Positions 53,929 to 61,838 of a stretch of 64,000 bases of DNA are shown here, piece after piece (position 1 is the stretch's first letter; each line of letters begins with the position of its first letter). The notes beneath the pieces were generated by a model that saw only the letters and a program-made list of their open reading frames with translations, was not told where the DNA came from and did no database searches. Origin of the DNA: Microbacterium sp. CBA3102 (GTDB taxonomy: Bacteria > Actinomycetota > Actinomycetes > Actinomycetales > Microbacteriaceae); contig NZ_CP042412.1 in NCBI RefSeq assembly GCF_007954505.1, forward strand, positions 1,674,001-1,738,000, read 5' to 3'. The position numbers and the translations under genes are program-made.

Positions 53929-54402
53929 TCAGGTCCGCGACAGAGAAAGCTGTGTGAGAGAAGGAGGCAATGCGAACAGGCGCCCCGTCATAGCTGCCAG
54001 TGATGGTGCGCGCGGCAAACGTTCGCGAATGTGAGAAGAGGGGACGTGACGGCGGAAGTTCCGCGTGACGATGAGCACCAAGAAGCAGCAGATGATACCC
54101 AAGAGGCACCCGGCAACGCCGATCACGATGTCGTTCGCGCTATCCCCGGCCAGGAGTTGTTCCGCGGTCGCGCCGACAACGCTTTCACCCGAACCCGCCG
54201 AAAAATGACCAGCAGAAGGCGTCCCTAGTGACGACGAGGATGTGGTGCTCAGATACGGAGTCGCATCTGTCGCATCACGATGGCCGCCCGGCCACGCTCC
54301 AACAACGAGAAGAAGCGCCAGCCCGAGGGCTGTAATGATCTTCGTTATCAGGAACTCGTCGGCTCGGCTAACGCATTTGTGAGCGCGACCGTGGACGACC
54401 AT
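53929..54402 (-). CDS. DUF6153-like membrane protein, second
   Basis: 157 residues from the ATG at 54402 (start uncertain; GAGG is close to it). Two hydrophobic helices (IITALGLALLLVVGAW, IVIGVAGCLLGIICCFLVLI) separated by a Ser/Thr-rich loop. The C-terminal PPSLTQLSLSRT matches the copper-operon protein at 35946. Unlike that protein the loop is not His-rich. Confidence 0.65.
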   Translation of the reverse strand: MVVHGRAHKCVSRADEFLITKIITALGLALLLVVGAWPGGHRDATDATPYLSTTSSSSLGTPSAGHFSAGSGESVVGATAEQLLAGDSANDIVIGVAGCLLGIICCFLVLIVTRNFRRHVPSSHIRERLPRAPSLAAMTGRLFALPPSLTQLSLSRT

Positions 54403-54468
54403 GACCTCAGGATGGTACCAGCCCGACCAATCAAGTCTTCTTGCGAGCCCCAGAGCCACGCACCCGCT

Positions 54469-55473
54469 CTACCGGCGAAGCGAGGAAGACTTGGGACGTC
54501 CGCTGAGCCAGCCCATCACCCATTCAACTGGGCCAGTTCCAACGAACCGCCACCACAACCAACCCACCACGATCATGCCCGGAACGATCACCAGCCAGCC
54601 CAAGTAGAAGTTCTCGGCAGGGCGGCCATACGCGTTACTCCAAAATGCGATGAGACTGCCGTGCAGCAAGTACAGAGACAACGCCACCTGACCGCAGGCG
54701 CACAAGGGAACAAAGACAGCACCCCAAAAACGTTCTGCGTGCTCCCGCCGCACCGTAGCCCCCAGCACAACGCAGACGTAGACGGCGAACACCAAGCCAA
54801 TATCCCTCAGAGAGTCCAGGTAGTCCCCCGATAACACCGTGCCGAAGCGCTGCCCGAAACCCCAGGCAAGATACGCCAACAGCGCCACAGCCGCCATGAT
54901 CCACAACAAGCGATCGCGTTTCAAGCCGTGACGGATCAACAGGGCACCGATGAGGAACACCGGCAACAGGTTGACCACCCGATACTGAGGGCCCAGGAAC
55001 ATCCAGGTCGTGACCTCACGCACGGGCGGCGGCGCGGTGTAGACCCAAATCCAGGTGCGTGCGACGCTCAGCAATGGCTGACTGGCCAGGACAAGGACCG
55101 CTGTCGCGGCAATCACGACCGAGCTGCGCAGGAGTAGAAGGGGCGCGCCGATGATGATCAGCAGCCCGAGATAGCTCAGGATGACCGCCAGCCAGGAGCC
55201 CCACGTGGCCATCCAAACACCCAGGACGATGAGGAACAGGCCACGCAGAGTCTGTTGCAGCAACGTCACCCCCACAGCGCCGCCGCGTCTCCACACAAGC
55301 TCCGCCGACATGCCCATGACAAGAGCGAAGAGCGGCGACGCGACACTACTGAAGTTCGCCGTGACGAATTGCACCGCCCACGGTGCGTTCGGCACGAAAG
55401 GAGCCGCGTGCGCGATGAGCATCGCGACAATCGCGAACCCGCGGAGCGCGTCCGGAACCAGAAGACGGCTCAT
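54469..55473 (-). CDS. DUF418/acyltransferase-3-like membrane protein
   Basis: 334 residues from ATG 55473, about nine to ten membrane helices. PDALRGFAIVAMLIAHAAPF is the start of heparan-alpha-glucosaminide/DUF418-type integral acyltransferases, and SLYLLHGSLIAFW near the end supports that. It heads the minus-strand operon; the 17-bp-plus interval to the next gene suggests co-transcription. Substrate unknown. Confidence 0.78.
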   Translation of the reverse strand: MSRLLVPDALRGFAIVAMLIAHAAPFVPNAPWAVQFVTANFSSVASPLFALVMGMSAELVWRRGGAVGVTLLQQTLRGLFLIVLGVWMATWGSWLAVILSYLGLLIIIGAPLLLLRSSVVIAATAVLVLASQPLLSVARTWIWVYTAPPPVREVTTWMFLGPQYRVVNLLPVFLIGALLIRHGLKRDRLLWIMAAVALLAYLAWGFGQRFGTVLSGDYLDSLRDIGLVFAVYVCVVLGATVRREHAERFWGAVFVPLCACGQVALSLYLLHGSLIAFWSNAYGRPAENFYLGWLVIVPGMIVVGWLWWRFVGTGPVEWVMGWLSGRPKSSSLRR

Positions 55474-55589
55474 GTCAGAGACGCGTCGAGCTCGCCTGTG
55501 CATTCTGGGCGGCAGCGTTCTTTCGGGCTCGAAGACCATGCCCTGAGGGCATTGGCTTGACCGCATAGGAAATAGGTCAGCGGAGACTG

Positions 55590-55615
55590 TATAGTTCAGC
55601 TTATGCTGACCATTG
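55590..55615 (+). promoter_or_regulatory. Leaderless promoter and CmtR-type operator, copy 2
   Basis: TATAGT (55590-55595), then TTCAGC and GCTGA arms around the start codon at 55603. Same layout as the first cassette, seven bases from -10 to ATG. No clear -35. Confidence 0.6.
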
Positions 55616-55962
55616 CTTCTCGTCTCGACGTCATGAACCGGCTCGGCCGCGCCATGGCTGATCCTACGCGTTCTCGGATTCTCATGACTCTGCTCGGTGG
55701 CCCGAGCTACCCCGCAGTCCTGTCCCGTGAGCTAGAGCTGACGCGCTCCAACGTGTCGAACCATCTCACCTGCCTGCGTGACTGCGGGATCGTTGTCGCC
55801 GAGCCTGAGGGCCGCCAAACCCGCTACGAGATCGCCGACCCGCATCTTGCGGCTGCGCTCGTCGCGCTCGTGGACGTGACACTGGCGGTCGATGAGCACG
55901 CGCCCTGCGTGGACTCAGCGTGCATGGTGGCTGGCTGCTGTGGGACGGGGGCTGACGCGTGA
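55603..55962 (+). CDS. cmtR: CmtR/CadC-type metal sensor, copy 2
   Basis: 119 residues, ATG start without leader. Winged helix LTRSNVSNHLTCLRDCGIV, C-terminal CVDSACMVAGCC. Only a handful of residues differ from the copy at 28685, yet synonymous bases differ often. Controls the second ATPase-cadD-lspA set and may cross-bind the first operator. Confidence 0.88.
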   Translation: MLTIASRLDVMNRLGRAMADPTRSRILMTLLGGPSYPAVLSRELELTRSNVSNHLTCLRDCGIVVAEPEGRQTRYEIADPHLAAALVALVDVTLAVDEHAPCVDSACMVAGCCGTGADA

Positions 55963-57875
55963 GCGAGGCGTGTGGCTGCGAGCACGAGCCTGCCGCGACG
56001 GCAGGCGAAGAGATCGAAGAGGCCGAGCGGCCCTGGTGGAGAGACCGCGGGGTCATGGTGCCGGTGTTCTCCGGCGTTGCGTTCCTGGCCGGTCTGATCT
56101 TCGAGTGGTCCGGGCTCGAGATCCCGGCACTGGTGCTGTTCTGGGTCGGACTGCTGCTGGGCGCATCGACGTTCACGCCCGGCGCGATCCGGAAACTGTT
56201 CAAGGGCAAGCTCGGCATCGGGCTGCTGATGACGATCAGCGCGATCGGTGCCGTCATCCTCGGGTACGTGGAGGAGGCTGCAGCTCTGGCGTTCTTGTAC
56301 TCGATCGCGGAGGCGCTTGAGGACAAGGCGATGGACCGCGCCCGCGGCGGACTGAGGGCACTACTGAAGCTCGTGCCGGAAACAGCGACCGTGCTTCAGA
56401 GCGGTGTCTCCGCGCAGGTGCCGGCGAAAGAGTTGACGGTCGGCCAGGTCATGGTGGTCCGCCCGGGTGAGCGGATCGCGACTGATGGGGTCGTGCGTTC
56501 TGGTCGCTCCAGCCTGGATACCTCGGCGATCACCGGGGAGTCGATCCCGGTCGAAGTTGAGCCCGGGAATGCGGTGTCGGCCGGTGCGATCAACAGCGCC
56601 GGTGTCCTGGAAGTCGAGGCGACCGCTGCGGGCACCGATAACTCGCTCACGACGATCGTGGAGCTGGTAGAGAAAGCGCAGACCGAGAAGGGCGAGCGTG
56701 CCCGTCTGGCGGACAGGATCGCCCGCCCGCTCGTACCCGGAGTACTGATCCTCGCTGCGCTCGTCGCGATCATCGGGTCGCTGCTGGGCGACCCGGAGGT
56801 GTGGATCACTCGCGCACTCGTCGTGCTGGTCGCCGCTTCTCCGTGTGCGCTGGCAATCTCGGTTCCGCTGACGGTCGTCGCGGCGATCGGTGCGGCGAGC
56901 AAGTTCGGCGTGATCATCAAGTCCGGCGCCGTTTTCGAGCGCTTCGGCACGGTCCGCCACGTTGCCGTCGACAAGACCGGCACCCTCACCCGCAACGAAC
57001 CGGCGGTCACCGCCGTGCTCACCACAGATGGCGTTACGGAGGCTCAGGCGCTGGCGTGGGCGGCCGCGTTGGAGCAGCACAGCACCCATCCTCTCGCCTC
57101 AGCGATCACTGCCGCAGCCCCGGGGACACCGGGAGCTGCAGATGTGACCGAGCAGGCCGGGCACGGCATCGACGGCACCGTCGACGGATCGAGAATCACC
57201 GTCGGCAGTCCCCGCTGGCTGAACGCCGGCGACCTCGCGGAGCGGGTCGGCGAGTTGGAAGAGCAGGGCATGACCGTCGTGATCGTCCACCGCGACGGGT
57301 CACCGGTCGCCGCGATCGGCGTTCGGGACGAGCTGCGCCCGGAAGTCCCCGAGGTCGTCCGGACACTCACCGGCCAGGGCGTCGGGGTGACGATGCTCAC
57401 CGGCGACAACGCCCGGACCGCTCGTGCACTGGCGGCACAGGCAGGGATCAGCGACGTGCGCGCGGAGCTGCGCCCGGAGGACAAGGCGACCGCGATCGGG
57501 GAACTGTCGACGGCGGGACCGGTCGCGATGATCGGCGACGGCATTAACGATGCCCCGGCCCTCGCTGGCGCGGACATCGGTATCGCGATGGGCGCGACCG
57601 GCTCCGACGCAGCGATCGAATCCGCCGACGTGGCCTTCACCGGCCATGATCTGCGCCTCATCCCGCGGGCGTTCGACCACGCCCGGCGCGGTCGACGGAT
57701 CATCAACCAGAACATCGTCCTGTCGCTGCTGATTATCACCGCACTGCTCCCGCTGGCACTGTTCGGGGTCCTGGGGCTGGCGGCTGTCGTCCTGGTCCAT
57801 GAGGTTGCGGAGGTCATCGTGATCCTTAACGGCCTGCGTGCCGCCCGCACCCGCACGCCACGGTTGGGAAGCTGA
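55959..57875 (+). CDS. cadA: P1B-type metal-exporting ATPase, copy 2
   Basis: 638 residues, GTG start. Same motifs as copy 1 (CGCEHE tail, TGES, ASPCALAIS, DKTGTLT, MLTGDN, GDGINDAPAL, VHEVAEVIV). Differences are scattered (for example VDKTGT for LDKTGT) and synonymous sites differ by about one in ten in the compared stretches, so the two copies were probably acquired separately. Confidence 0.88.
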   Translation: MSEACGCEHEPAATAGEEIEEAERPWWRDRGVMVPVFSGVAFLAGLIFEWSGLEIPALVLFWVGLLLGASTFTPGAIRKLFKGKLGIGLLMTISAIGAVILGYVEEAAALAFLYSIAEALEDKAMDRARGGLRALLKLVPETATVLQSGVSAQVPAKELTVGQVMVVRPGERIATDGVVRSGRSSLDTSAITGESIPVEVEPGNAVSAGAINSAGVLEVEATAAGTDNSLTTIVELVEKAQTEKGERARLADRIARPLVPGVLILAALVAIIGSLLGDPEVWITRALVVLVAASPCALAISVPLTVVAAIGAASKFGVIIKSGAVFERFGTVRHVAVDKTGTLTRNEPAVTAVLTTDGVTEAQALAWAAALEQHSTHPLASAITAAAPGTPGAADVTEQAGHGIDGTVDGSRITVGSPRWLNAGDLAERVGELEEQGMTVVIVHRDGSPVAAIGVRDELRPEVPEVVRTLTGQGVGVTMLTGDNARTARALAAQAGISDVRAELRPEDKATAIGELSTAGPVAMIGDGINDAPALAGADIGIAMGATGSDAAIESADVAFTGHDLRLIPRAFDHARRGRRIINQNIVLSLLIITALLPLALFGVLGLAAVVLVHEVAEVIVILNGLRAARTRTPRLGS

Positions 57876-58483
57876 TGCTCGCGACCATCGGTTCAGCGAT
57901 CGGCCTGTTCGCGGCAACTAACATCGACGACATTGTCGTGCTTACCGTGCTGTTCCTCGCTTCCAGTCGAGGGAAGCCCCGGCCGTGGCAGATCGTCGCG
58001 GGCCAGTATCTCGGGTTCATCACCCTCGTCGTGATCAGCGTGATCGCCGCTCTCGGTCTCACCATCGTTCCGGACGAATGGGTCGGTTTCCTGGGTCTGA
58101 TCCCGCTCGGCATCGGCATCTGGACGCTCATTCGCGGCCTGCGCCGTAACGGCGATGACGATGATGACGACTCCAAGATCACCGCGGTCGGACTATGGGG
58201 TGTCGCGGGTATCACGATCGCCAACGGGGCCGACAACATCTCCCTCTACACGCCGATCTTCCGCACCAGCGCCCCCAGCGACGTCGCGATCATGATCGTC
58301 GTGTTCCTGGTCCTCGTCGCGGTCTGGTGCGCGGCCGGCCGGCTGATCGGCACCAACAAGGCTGTCACGGAGGGGCTGGAGCGCGTCGAGCACTGGCTCG
58401 TACCGGCCGTGTTCATCGGTCTGGGCCTGTTCATCCTGATCGAATCTGGGGTCATCGTCCGTCTGCTCGAGGTGCTCGCATGA
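57875..58483 (+). CDS. cadD: CadD-family cadmium transporter, copy 2
   Basis: 202 residues, near identical to the copy at 30951, with NIDDIVVLTVLF and ANGADNISLYTPIF and an acidic DDDDDD run. Overlaps both neighbours, so the four genes are one coupled operon. Confidence 0.88.
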   Translation: MLATIGSAIGLFAATNIDDIVVLTVLFLASSRGKPRPWQIVAGQYLGFITLVVISVIAALGLTIVPDEWVGFLGLIPLGIGIWTLIRGLRRNGDDDDDDSKITAVGLWGVAGITIANGADNISLYTPIFRTSAPSDVAIMIVVFLVLVAVWCAAGRLIGTNKAVTEGLERVEHWLVPAVFIGLGLFILIESGVIVRLLEVLA

Positions 58484-59010
58484 CCTTCTCCCAGGCAGAG
58501 GCTCATCCGCCCGCTGCGCGCAAGCTGTCGTCGACGCGGCGGCAGCTCACTGGTGGAGCGCTCTTGATCGCCGTGGTTGTCGTGCTGATTGATCAGGGAA
58601 CGAAGGTGTGGGCCGAAGCGACCCTCACCGAGCGTGAGCGCATCCCGCTGATCGGTGACCTGCTGGGTTTGCAGCTCGCCTATAACCCCGGAGCGGCATT
58701 CTCGTTCGGGGAAGGCTTCACCTGGGTGTTCGCGCTGCTCGCTGTCGCCGCCACGGTCACAGCGATCGTGTTCGCGTTCCGAGTGCAACGCGTGGGATGG
58801 GCGATCGTCATCGGCGCGCTCGGCGGCGCTGCCGCCTCACACGCAGGAGACCGCCTTTTCCGCGACCCCGGATTCGCCCGGGGTCACGTCGTGGACTTCC
58901 TCGCCTACGGAAACTGGTTCATCGGCAACATCGCCGACATCGTGATCTTCGCCGCAGCGATCACCGGAGCAGTTTTCATGATCCGCGACGGGGATGAGAG
59001 CACCGAGTGA
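58480..59010 (+). CDS. lspA: Signal peptidase II-like protein of the cad cassette, copy 2
   Basis: 176 residues. LIDQGTK, YNPGAAFS, HAGDRLF and IGNIAD; the motif C GN is again SH, shared only with the first cad-linked copy. Starts in the cadD stop (ATGA). Third lspA in the element. Confidence 0.85.
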   Translation: MTFSQAEAHPPAARKLSSTRRQLTGGALLIAVVVVLIDQGTKVWAEATLTERERIPLIGDLLGLQLAYNPGAAFSFGEGFTWVFALLAVAATVTAIVFAFRVQRVGWAIVIGALGGAAASHAGDRLFRDPGFARGHVVDFLAYGNWFIGNIADIVIFAAAITGAVFMIRDGDESTE

Positions 59011-59097
59011 GATTCCGTTGCGCGGTGGTGGGACACCCATCAACTCGCCCTCTACCTCGGCGTGATCGCCGTCGGCAGCCGTTGAGTGAGTTCACGC

Positions 59098-59250
59098 CTA
59101 GGCAGGCGGGCGGTCGCGATGTAGGCGCAGAGCCACCCACCAGCCGCATCGTCGACAGATGAAAGCGCGATCGTCTCCGAGTGAGTGCAGCTTCTTGCGT
59201 GGCAAATGTCGCCCGCAGCACGTGCGTGCAACGTCCTCGTCAGTCGCCAT
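59098..59250 (-). CDS. Small CxxC zinc-ribbon protein, copy 2
   Basis: 50 residues, ATG inside the end of the preceding gene. CCGRHLPRKKLHSLG and FICRRCGWWVALR match the copy at 32960. No dsbA-like gene follows here, unlike the first cassette. Confidence 0.7.
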   Translation of the reverse strand: MATDEDVARTCCGRHLPRKKLHSLGDDRAFICRRCGWWVALRLHRDRPPA

Positions 59251-59551
59251 GAGCGGAGAGCGCCTCTCGAATCTGTTCAACCGTTGGCATCCCGGCCAGC
59301 CCAGCAGGGGTGCTGTAAATACGGCAGGCGAGGTCATTGCTTCGCCCCGACCCCGGAAAGAGATCGTTGCCATCCAGGGTGATCGTGGGGGAGCCCGCGA
59401 ACGAGACTGCGCCCGCGTCCTCCTCCGTCCGGATGAGTCGGTAGTGAACCTCCGATTCGTCGTGGCCTGTTTCTCGTAGCGCCTCAGAAACACGACGGCC
59501 AGCCTCAACCCAGCTGGGGCAACCAGCGATATAAAGCAGCTCAATCTCCAC
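59240..59551 (-). CDS. Thioredoxin-fold GCPSW protein, copy 2
   Basis: 103 residues, GTG start. IELLYIAGCPSW, GSPTITLDGNDLFPG and CRIY match the copy at 33114. It is translated with the zinc-ribbon gene downstream. The pair lies just left of res-like site C, as the first pair lies left of site A. Confidence 0.7.
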   Translation of the reverse strand: MEIELLYIAGCPSWVEAGRRVSEALRETGHDESEVHYRLIRTEEDAGAVSFAGSPTITLDGNDLFPGSGRSNDLACRIYSTPAGLAGMPTVEQIREALSAHGD

Positions 59552-59599
59552 GACTCAATCATCCTCGACTTCGCTGTTGATGTCGTGCCCGGGCTACCA

Positions 59600-59729
59600 C
59601 CGAAAACGATCGTTTCCGGCAGCCCCCTCCCAGGCCGCCGGCCGACCACACGACACGCCGGCCGTGCGCCGACCGAAACCCCCTGCCGGAACCTGCCGCG
59701 CCGAAACCGTCCGCTCGACGTTTTAGGCA
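59600..59729 (+). repeat. Res-like site C next to R3
   Basis: Site I CCGAAAACGATCGTTTCCGG (59600-59619), site II ACCGAAACCCCCTGCCGGAA (from 59672), site III 59698-59729 ending CGACGTTTTAGGCA. Same spacing as site B. Ends 22 bp before the first R3 repeat. Confidence 0.65.
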
Positions 59730-59750
59730 GGACGGGTTGAGACGCGATTA

Positions 59751-59855
59751 CCGACAAGTTTCGTGAGACAACGGGCGCTTTCGGCGCCGCATCAGCCACC
59801 CGTCTTTCCGGGGCTGCTCTGTCTCACCAGCCGACAACTTTCGTGAGATCGGACA
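59751..59855 (-). repeat. Transposon right end R3
   Basis: Two minus-direction repeats, 59751-59770 and the 25-bp terminus 59831-59855, which pairs with L1 (23 of 25). Together with the flanking ATGTC it is the outer right boundary. Confidence 0.78.
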
Positions 59856-59860
59856 ATGTC
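59856..59860. repeat. Target-site duplication, right copy (ATGTC)
   Basis: ATGTC follows the right terminus and equals 4481-4485. Its last four bases are also the first four of the next left-end array. Confidence 0.7.
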
Positions 59861-59940
59861 CCTTCTCAAGAGGTGGCGGATTCTCACGTAGTTGGCGGAA
59901 CGTCTCACGAAACGTGTCGGATGCTCACGAGAGGTGTCGG
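59857..59940 (+). repeat. Left-end-like array L4 of a flanking related element
   Basis: TGTCCCTTCTC terminus and four direct units at about 59862-59879, 59880-59898, 59901-59920 and 59921-59940 (last two CTCACGAAACGTGTCGG and CTCACGAGAGGTGTCGG). It is outside the 55-kb element and would be the left end of an older element whose right end is beyond the window. Confidence 0.65.
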
Positions 59941-59953
59941 ACCTGTGATTGGC

Positions 59954-59974
59954 GGCAGGGTCATCGACCCTGCC
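59954..59974. other. Perfect hairpin before res-like site D
   Basis: GGCAGGGTC-ATC-GACCCTGCC, 9-bp stem with 3-nt loop, sharing its last two bases with site D. Could be a terminator or a recombination-site feature. Confidence 0.45.
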
Positions 59975-60068
59975 GTAAACGATCGTTTCCGGCGCGGTCC
60001 GGATGTCTGTCTCGAGCCGGCTGCCGCAAAGGTTCGCCGGAACGGGCTTTCGGCAGGGAGTTTCGGAC
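59973..60068 (+). repeat. Res-like site D
   Basis: Site I CCGTAAACGATCGTTTCCGG (59973-59992), then GCCGCAAAGGTTCGCCGG (60023-60040) and TTTCGGCAGGGAGTTTCGG (to 60068). Same direction as site C, 373 bp away; the two bracket the R3/L4 junction. Confidence 0.55.
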
Positions 60069-60113
60069 AGCTCGGGACCCACTATCGGCTCGGGCTTCTG
60101 GTCTAATCAGGGG

Positions 60114-61162
60114 ATGGTGGCAAAGTCGTTCAGGGCTGGTCCGAAGGCTCATCCGGGTGATCGGGTCGCAATGATATCGCCTGCATCCGCCGCTCCAGCG
60201 ATCTCGCCCACCCTGCACGAGCAGGCGATGCGCCGGCTGACCGAGGCGACAGGACTGATCCCGGTCGAATACCCAACTACCCGGCAACTTGGCGCAAGTG
60301 CGGAGGCCCGTGCTGCCGACGTCACCGAAGCTTTCGCAGACCCGAGCATCCGCGCCGTGCTGGCCACGATCGGCGGAGACGATCAGGTGACCGTCATTCC
60401 GCATATCGACGCCCGGGTGCTCGCGGCGAATCCGAAGCCCTTCCTGGGCTACAGCGACAACACGAACCTGCATAATCTGCTCTGGAACCTCGGCGTGCCG
60501 AGCTTCTATGGCGGGTCTACCCAAGTGCACCTTGGGCCTGGTCCTCATCTCGATGACATCCACGTGCGGTCGCTGCGGGCTGCCCTGCTCGACGGCGGGA
60601 CTCTCGAGCTCACCGAGCCAGGCGAGTCCGAGGACTTCGGGTGGCCGTGGGAAGACCCACGGTCTCTGTTGCACTTCGGTGCACGTGAGGCCACCGAGCC
60701 ATGGACGTGGGTCGGACCAGAGAAGGCCGTGTCTGGTCGCAGCTGGGGCGGAGGCATCGAGGTCATCGACCAGATTGTTCTTGCCGGACGAATGCCGATG
60801 TCTCTGACTTCGACGGGGCGATTCTTCTGCTGGAGACCGGCGGGGAGGGGCCGTCTGCGACCGAGGTCAAGCGTTGGGTACGCGCCCTGGGCGAGCGTGG
60901 AGTCCTCAGCGTCGTTGCCGGTGTGCTTGTTGCCAGACCGCCGGTTAGCAAATTGCACTCACCCGTGCCCTCGACCCCGGAGCGAACCCGTCTGCGCGAG
61001 GCGCAACGGGACACCATCATCGAGCAAATCATCAGGTACAACCCCGACGCGGTGGTCTGCGTCGGGGTGCCGTTCGGGCACACCCGTCCGCAGTGGATCG
61101 TCCCACATGGCGGCACCATTGCGCTCGACGGAGCACGCCGCATGGTGACTGCGGACTACTGA
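60114..61162 (+). pseudogene. LD-carboxypeptidase (S66/MccF-like), frameshifted
   Basis: Two frames together encode about 349 residues of an LD-carboxypeptidase/microcin C7 immunity-type serine peptidase: GYSDNTNLHNLLWNL holds the nucleophilic Ser, GGGIEVIDQIVLAGR precedes the break near 60790-60794, and DFDGAILLLETG to VPFGHTRPQWIVPHGG (with the catalytic His) continues in another frame. One base appears missing. Such enzymes cleave L,D-peptide links in muropeptides or detoxify aminoacyl-nucleotide antibiotics. Confidence 0.8.
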
Positions 61163-61171
61163 GTAATCCAG

Positions 61172-61220
61172 CCGTAAACGCTCGTCACAATCGCTCATCG
61201 GCAGGGGTTTTCGGCGGGCG
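61172..61220 (+). repeat. Degenerate res-like site
   Basis: CCGTAAACGCTCGT (61172-61185) keeps one half of the palindrome, and TCGGCAGGGGTTTTCGGCGGG about 15-20 bp further resembles site III of site D. With site D it would bracket the LD-carboxypeptidase gene. Confidence 0.35.
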
Positions 61221-61275
61221 CAGTGCTCGGGGACATTCACCCCACGGTTACCCGGACAGCGTGGGACAATCTTGC

Positions 61276-61761
61276 GTGCTTTCTATTGCTCATGAGCCGG
61301 ATGCTTACCCGTGCCCCTTCTGCGGACTTCAGCGCGGCAACTTCAATGAGCGAAACCGTCCTTCGGATGTCGTCGCCGTGACAGAGCGTGCGTTCGCGCG
61401 CATCGCGCCGAAGTGGTGGCCAGGCCACCCTGGTGCCGTTCTCGTGATTCCCCGCACGCACGTTGAGAACATCTACGCGCTGACGCCGGAGGACAGCCAC
61501 GCAGTCTGGGACCTTACGCAGCGTGTTGCGGTGGGTATTCGCTCGGCATACGGATGCGAGGGCACGTCGATCCGGCAGCACAATGAGCCTGCAGGAGATC
61601 AGGACGTCTGGCACCTTCAGGTGCATGTGTTTCCACGCTATGACGACGACGACCTCTATCGGCGCCACGATCAGTCGATTTGGGTTGCACCGAACAGGCG
61701 AGCACCGTACGCCGTCGGGCTGCGCAGGGCGCTCGGCATGCCGTTTTCCTTCGAGGACTGA
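61276..61761 (+). CDS. HIT-family nucleotide hydrolase
   Basis: 161 residues from a GTG at 61276; GACAAT six bases before it may be the -10 of a leaderless message. CPFC at the N-terminus, then a HIT core with HLQVHVFPR (H-x-H-x-x) and GTSIRQHNEPAGDQDVWH. HIT proteins hydrolyse or transfer nucleoside phosphates. Confidence 0.82.
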   Translation: MLSIAHEPDAYPCPFCGLQRGNFNERNRPSDVVAVTERAFARIAPKWWPGHPGAVLVIPRTHVENIYALTPEDSHAVWDLTQRVAVGIRSAYGCEGTSIRQHNEPAGDQDVWHLQVHVFPRYDDDDLYRRHDQSIWVAPNRRAPYAVGLRRALGMPFSFED

Positions 61762-61838
61762 ACCGCGTTCACCGACGAAGGTCGTGTGAGCTTGGAGGTC
61801 AGCTTCGCGACGCTCGGCTGACGCCCTTGCTCATCGAT

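Larger units (their letters stand above)
4486..59855 (+). mobile_element. 55.4-kb composite Tn7-like transposon
   Basis: Bounded by inverted termini: the 25 bases from 4486 and the reverse complement of 59831-59855 agree at 23 positions and begin TGTCCGATCTCACGAAA. The ATGTC repeat flanks both. Of the left/right end combinations in the window, only this pair has matching 5-bp flanks. It carries a TnsA-TnsB-TnsC-TniQ-TniQ operon at the left end, then a defence-like island, arsenic, divalent-cation and copper resistance. Internal ends at about 25.0 and 40.8 kb show that it was assembled from several related elements and probably moved last as one unit. Confidence 0.75.

Noticed and set aside
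59600..59619. parS centromere site
   Set aside because: The palindrome does not resemble the parS consensus, no ParAB genes are in the window and it always has two accessory sites on one side.
4486..59855. CRISPR array or Cascade in the Tn7-like element
   Set aside because: The only tandem repeats are the end arrays (about 20 bp, no unique spacers), and no Cas protein motifs were found.
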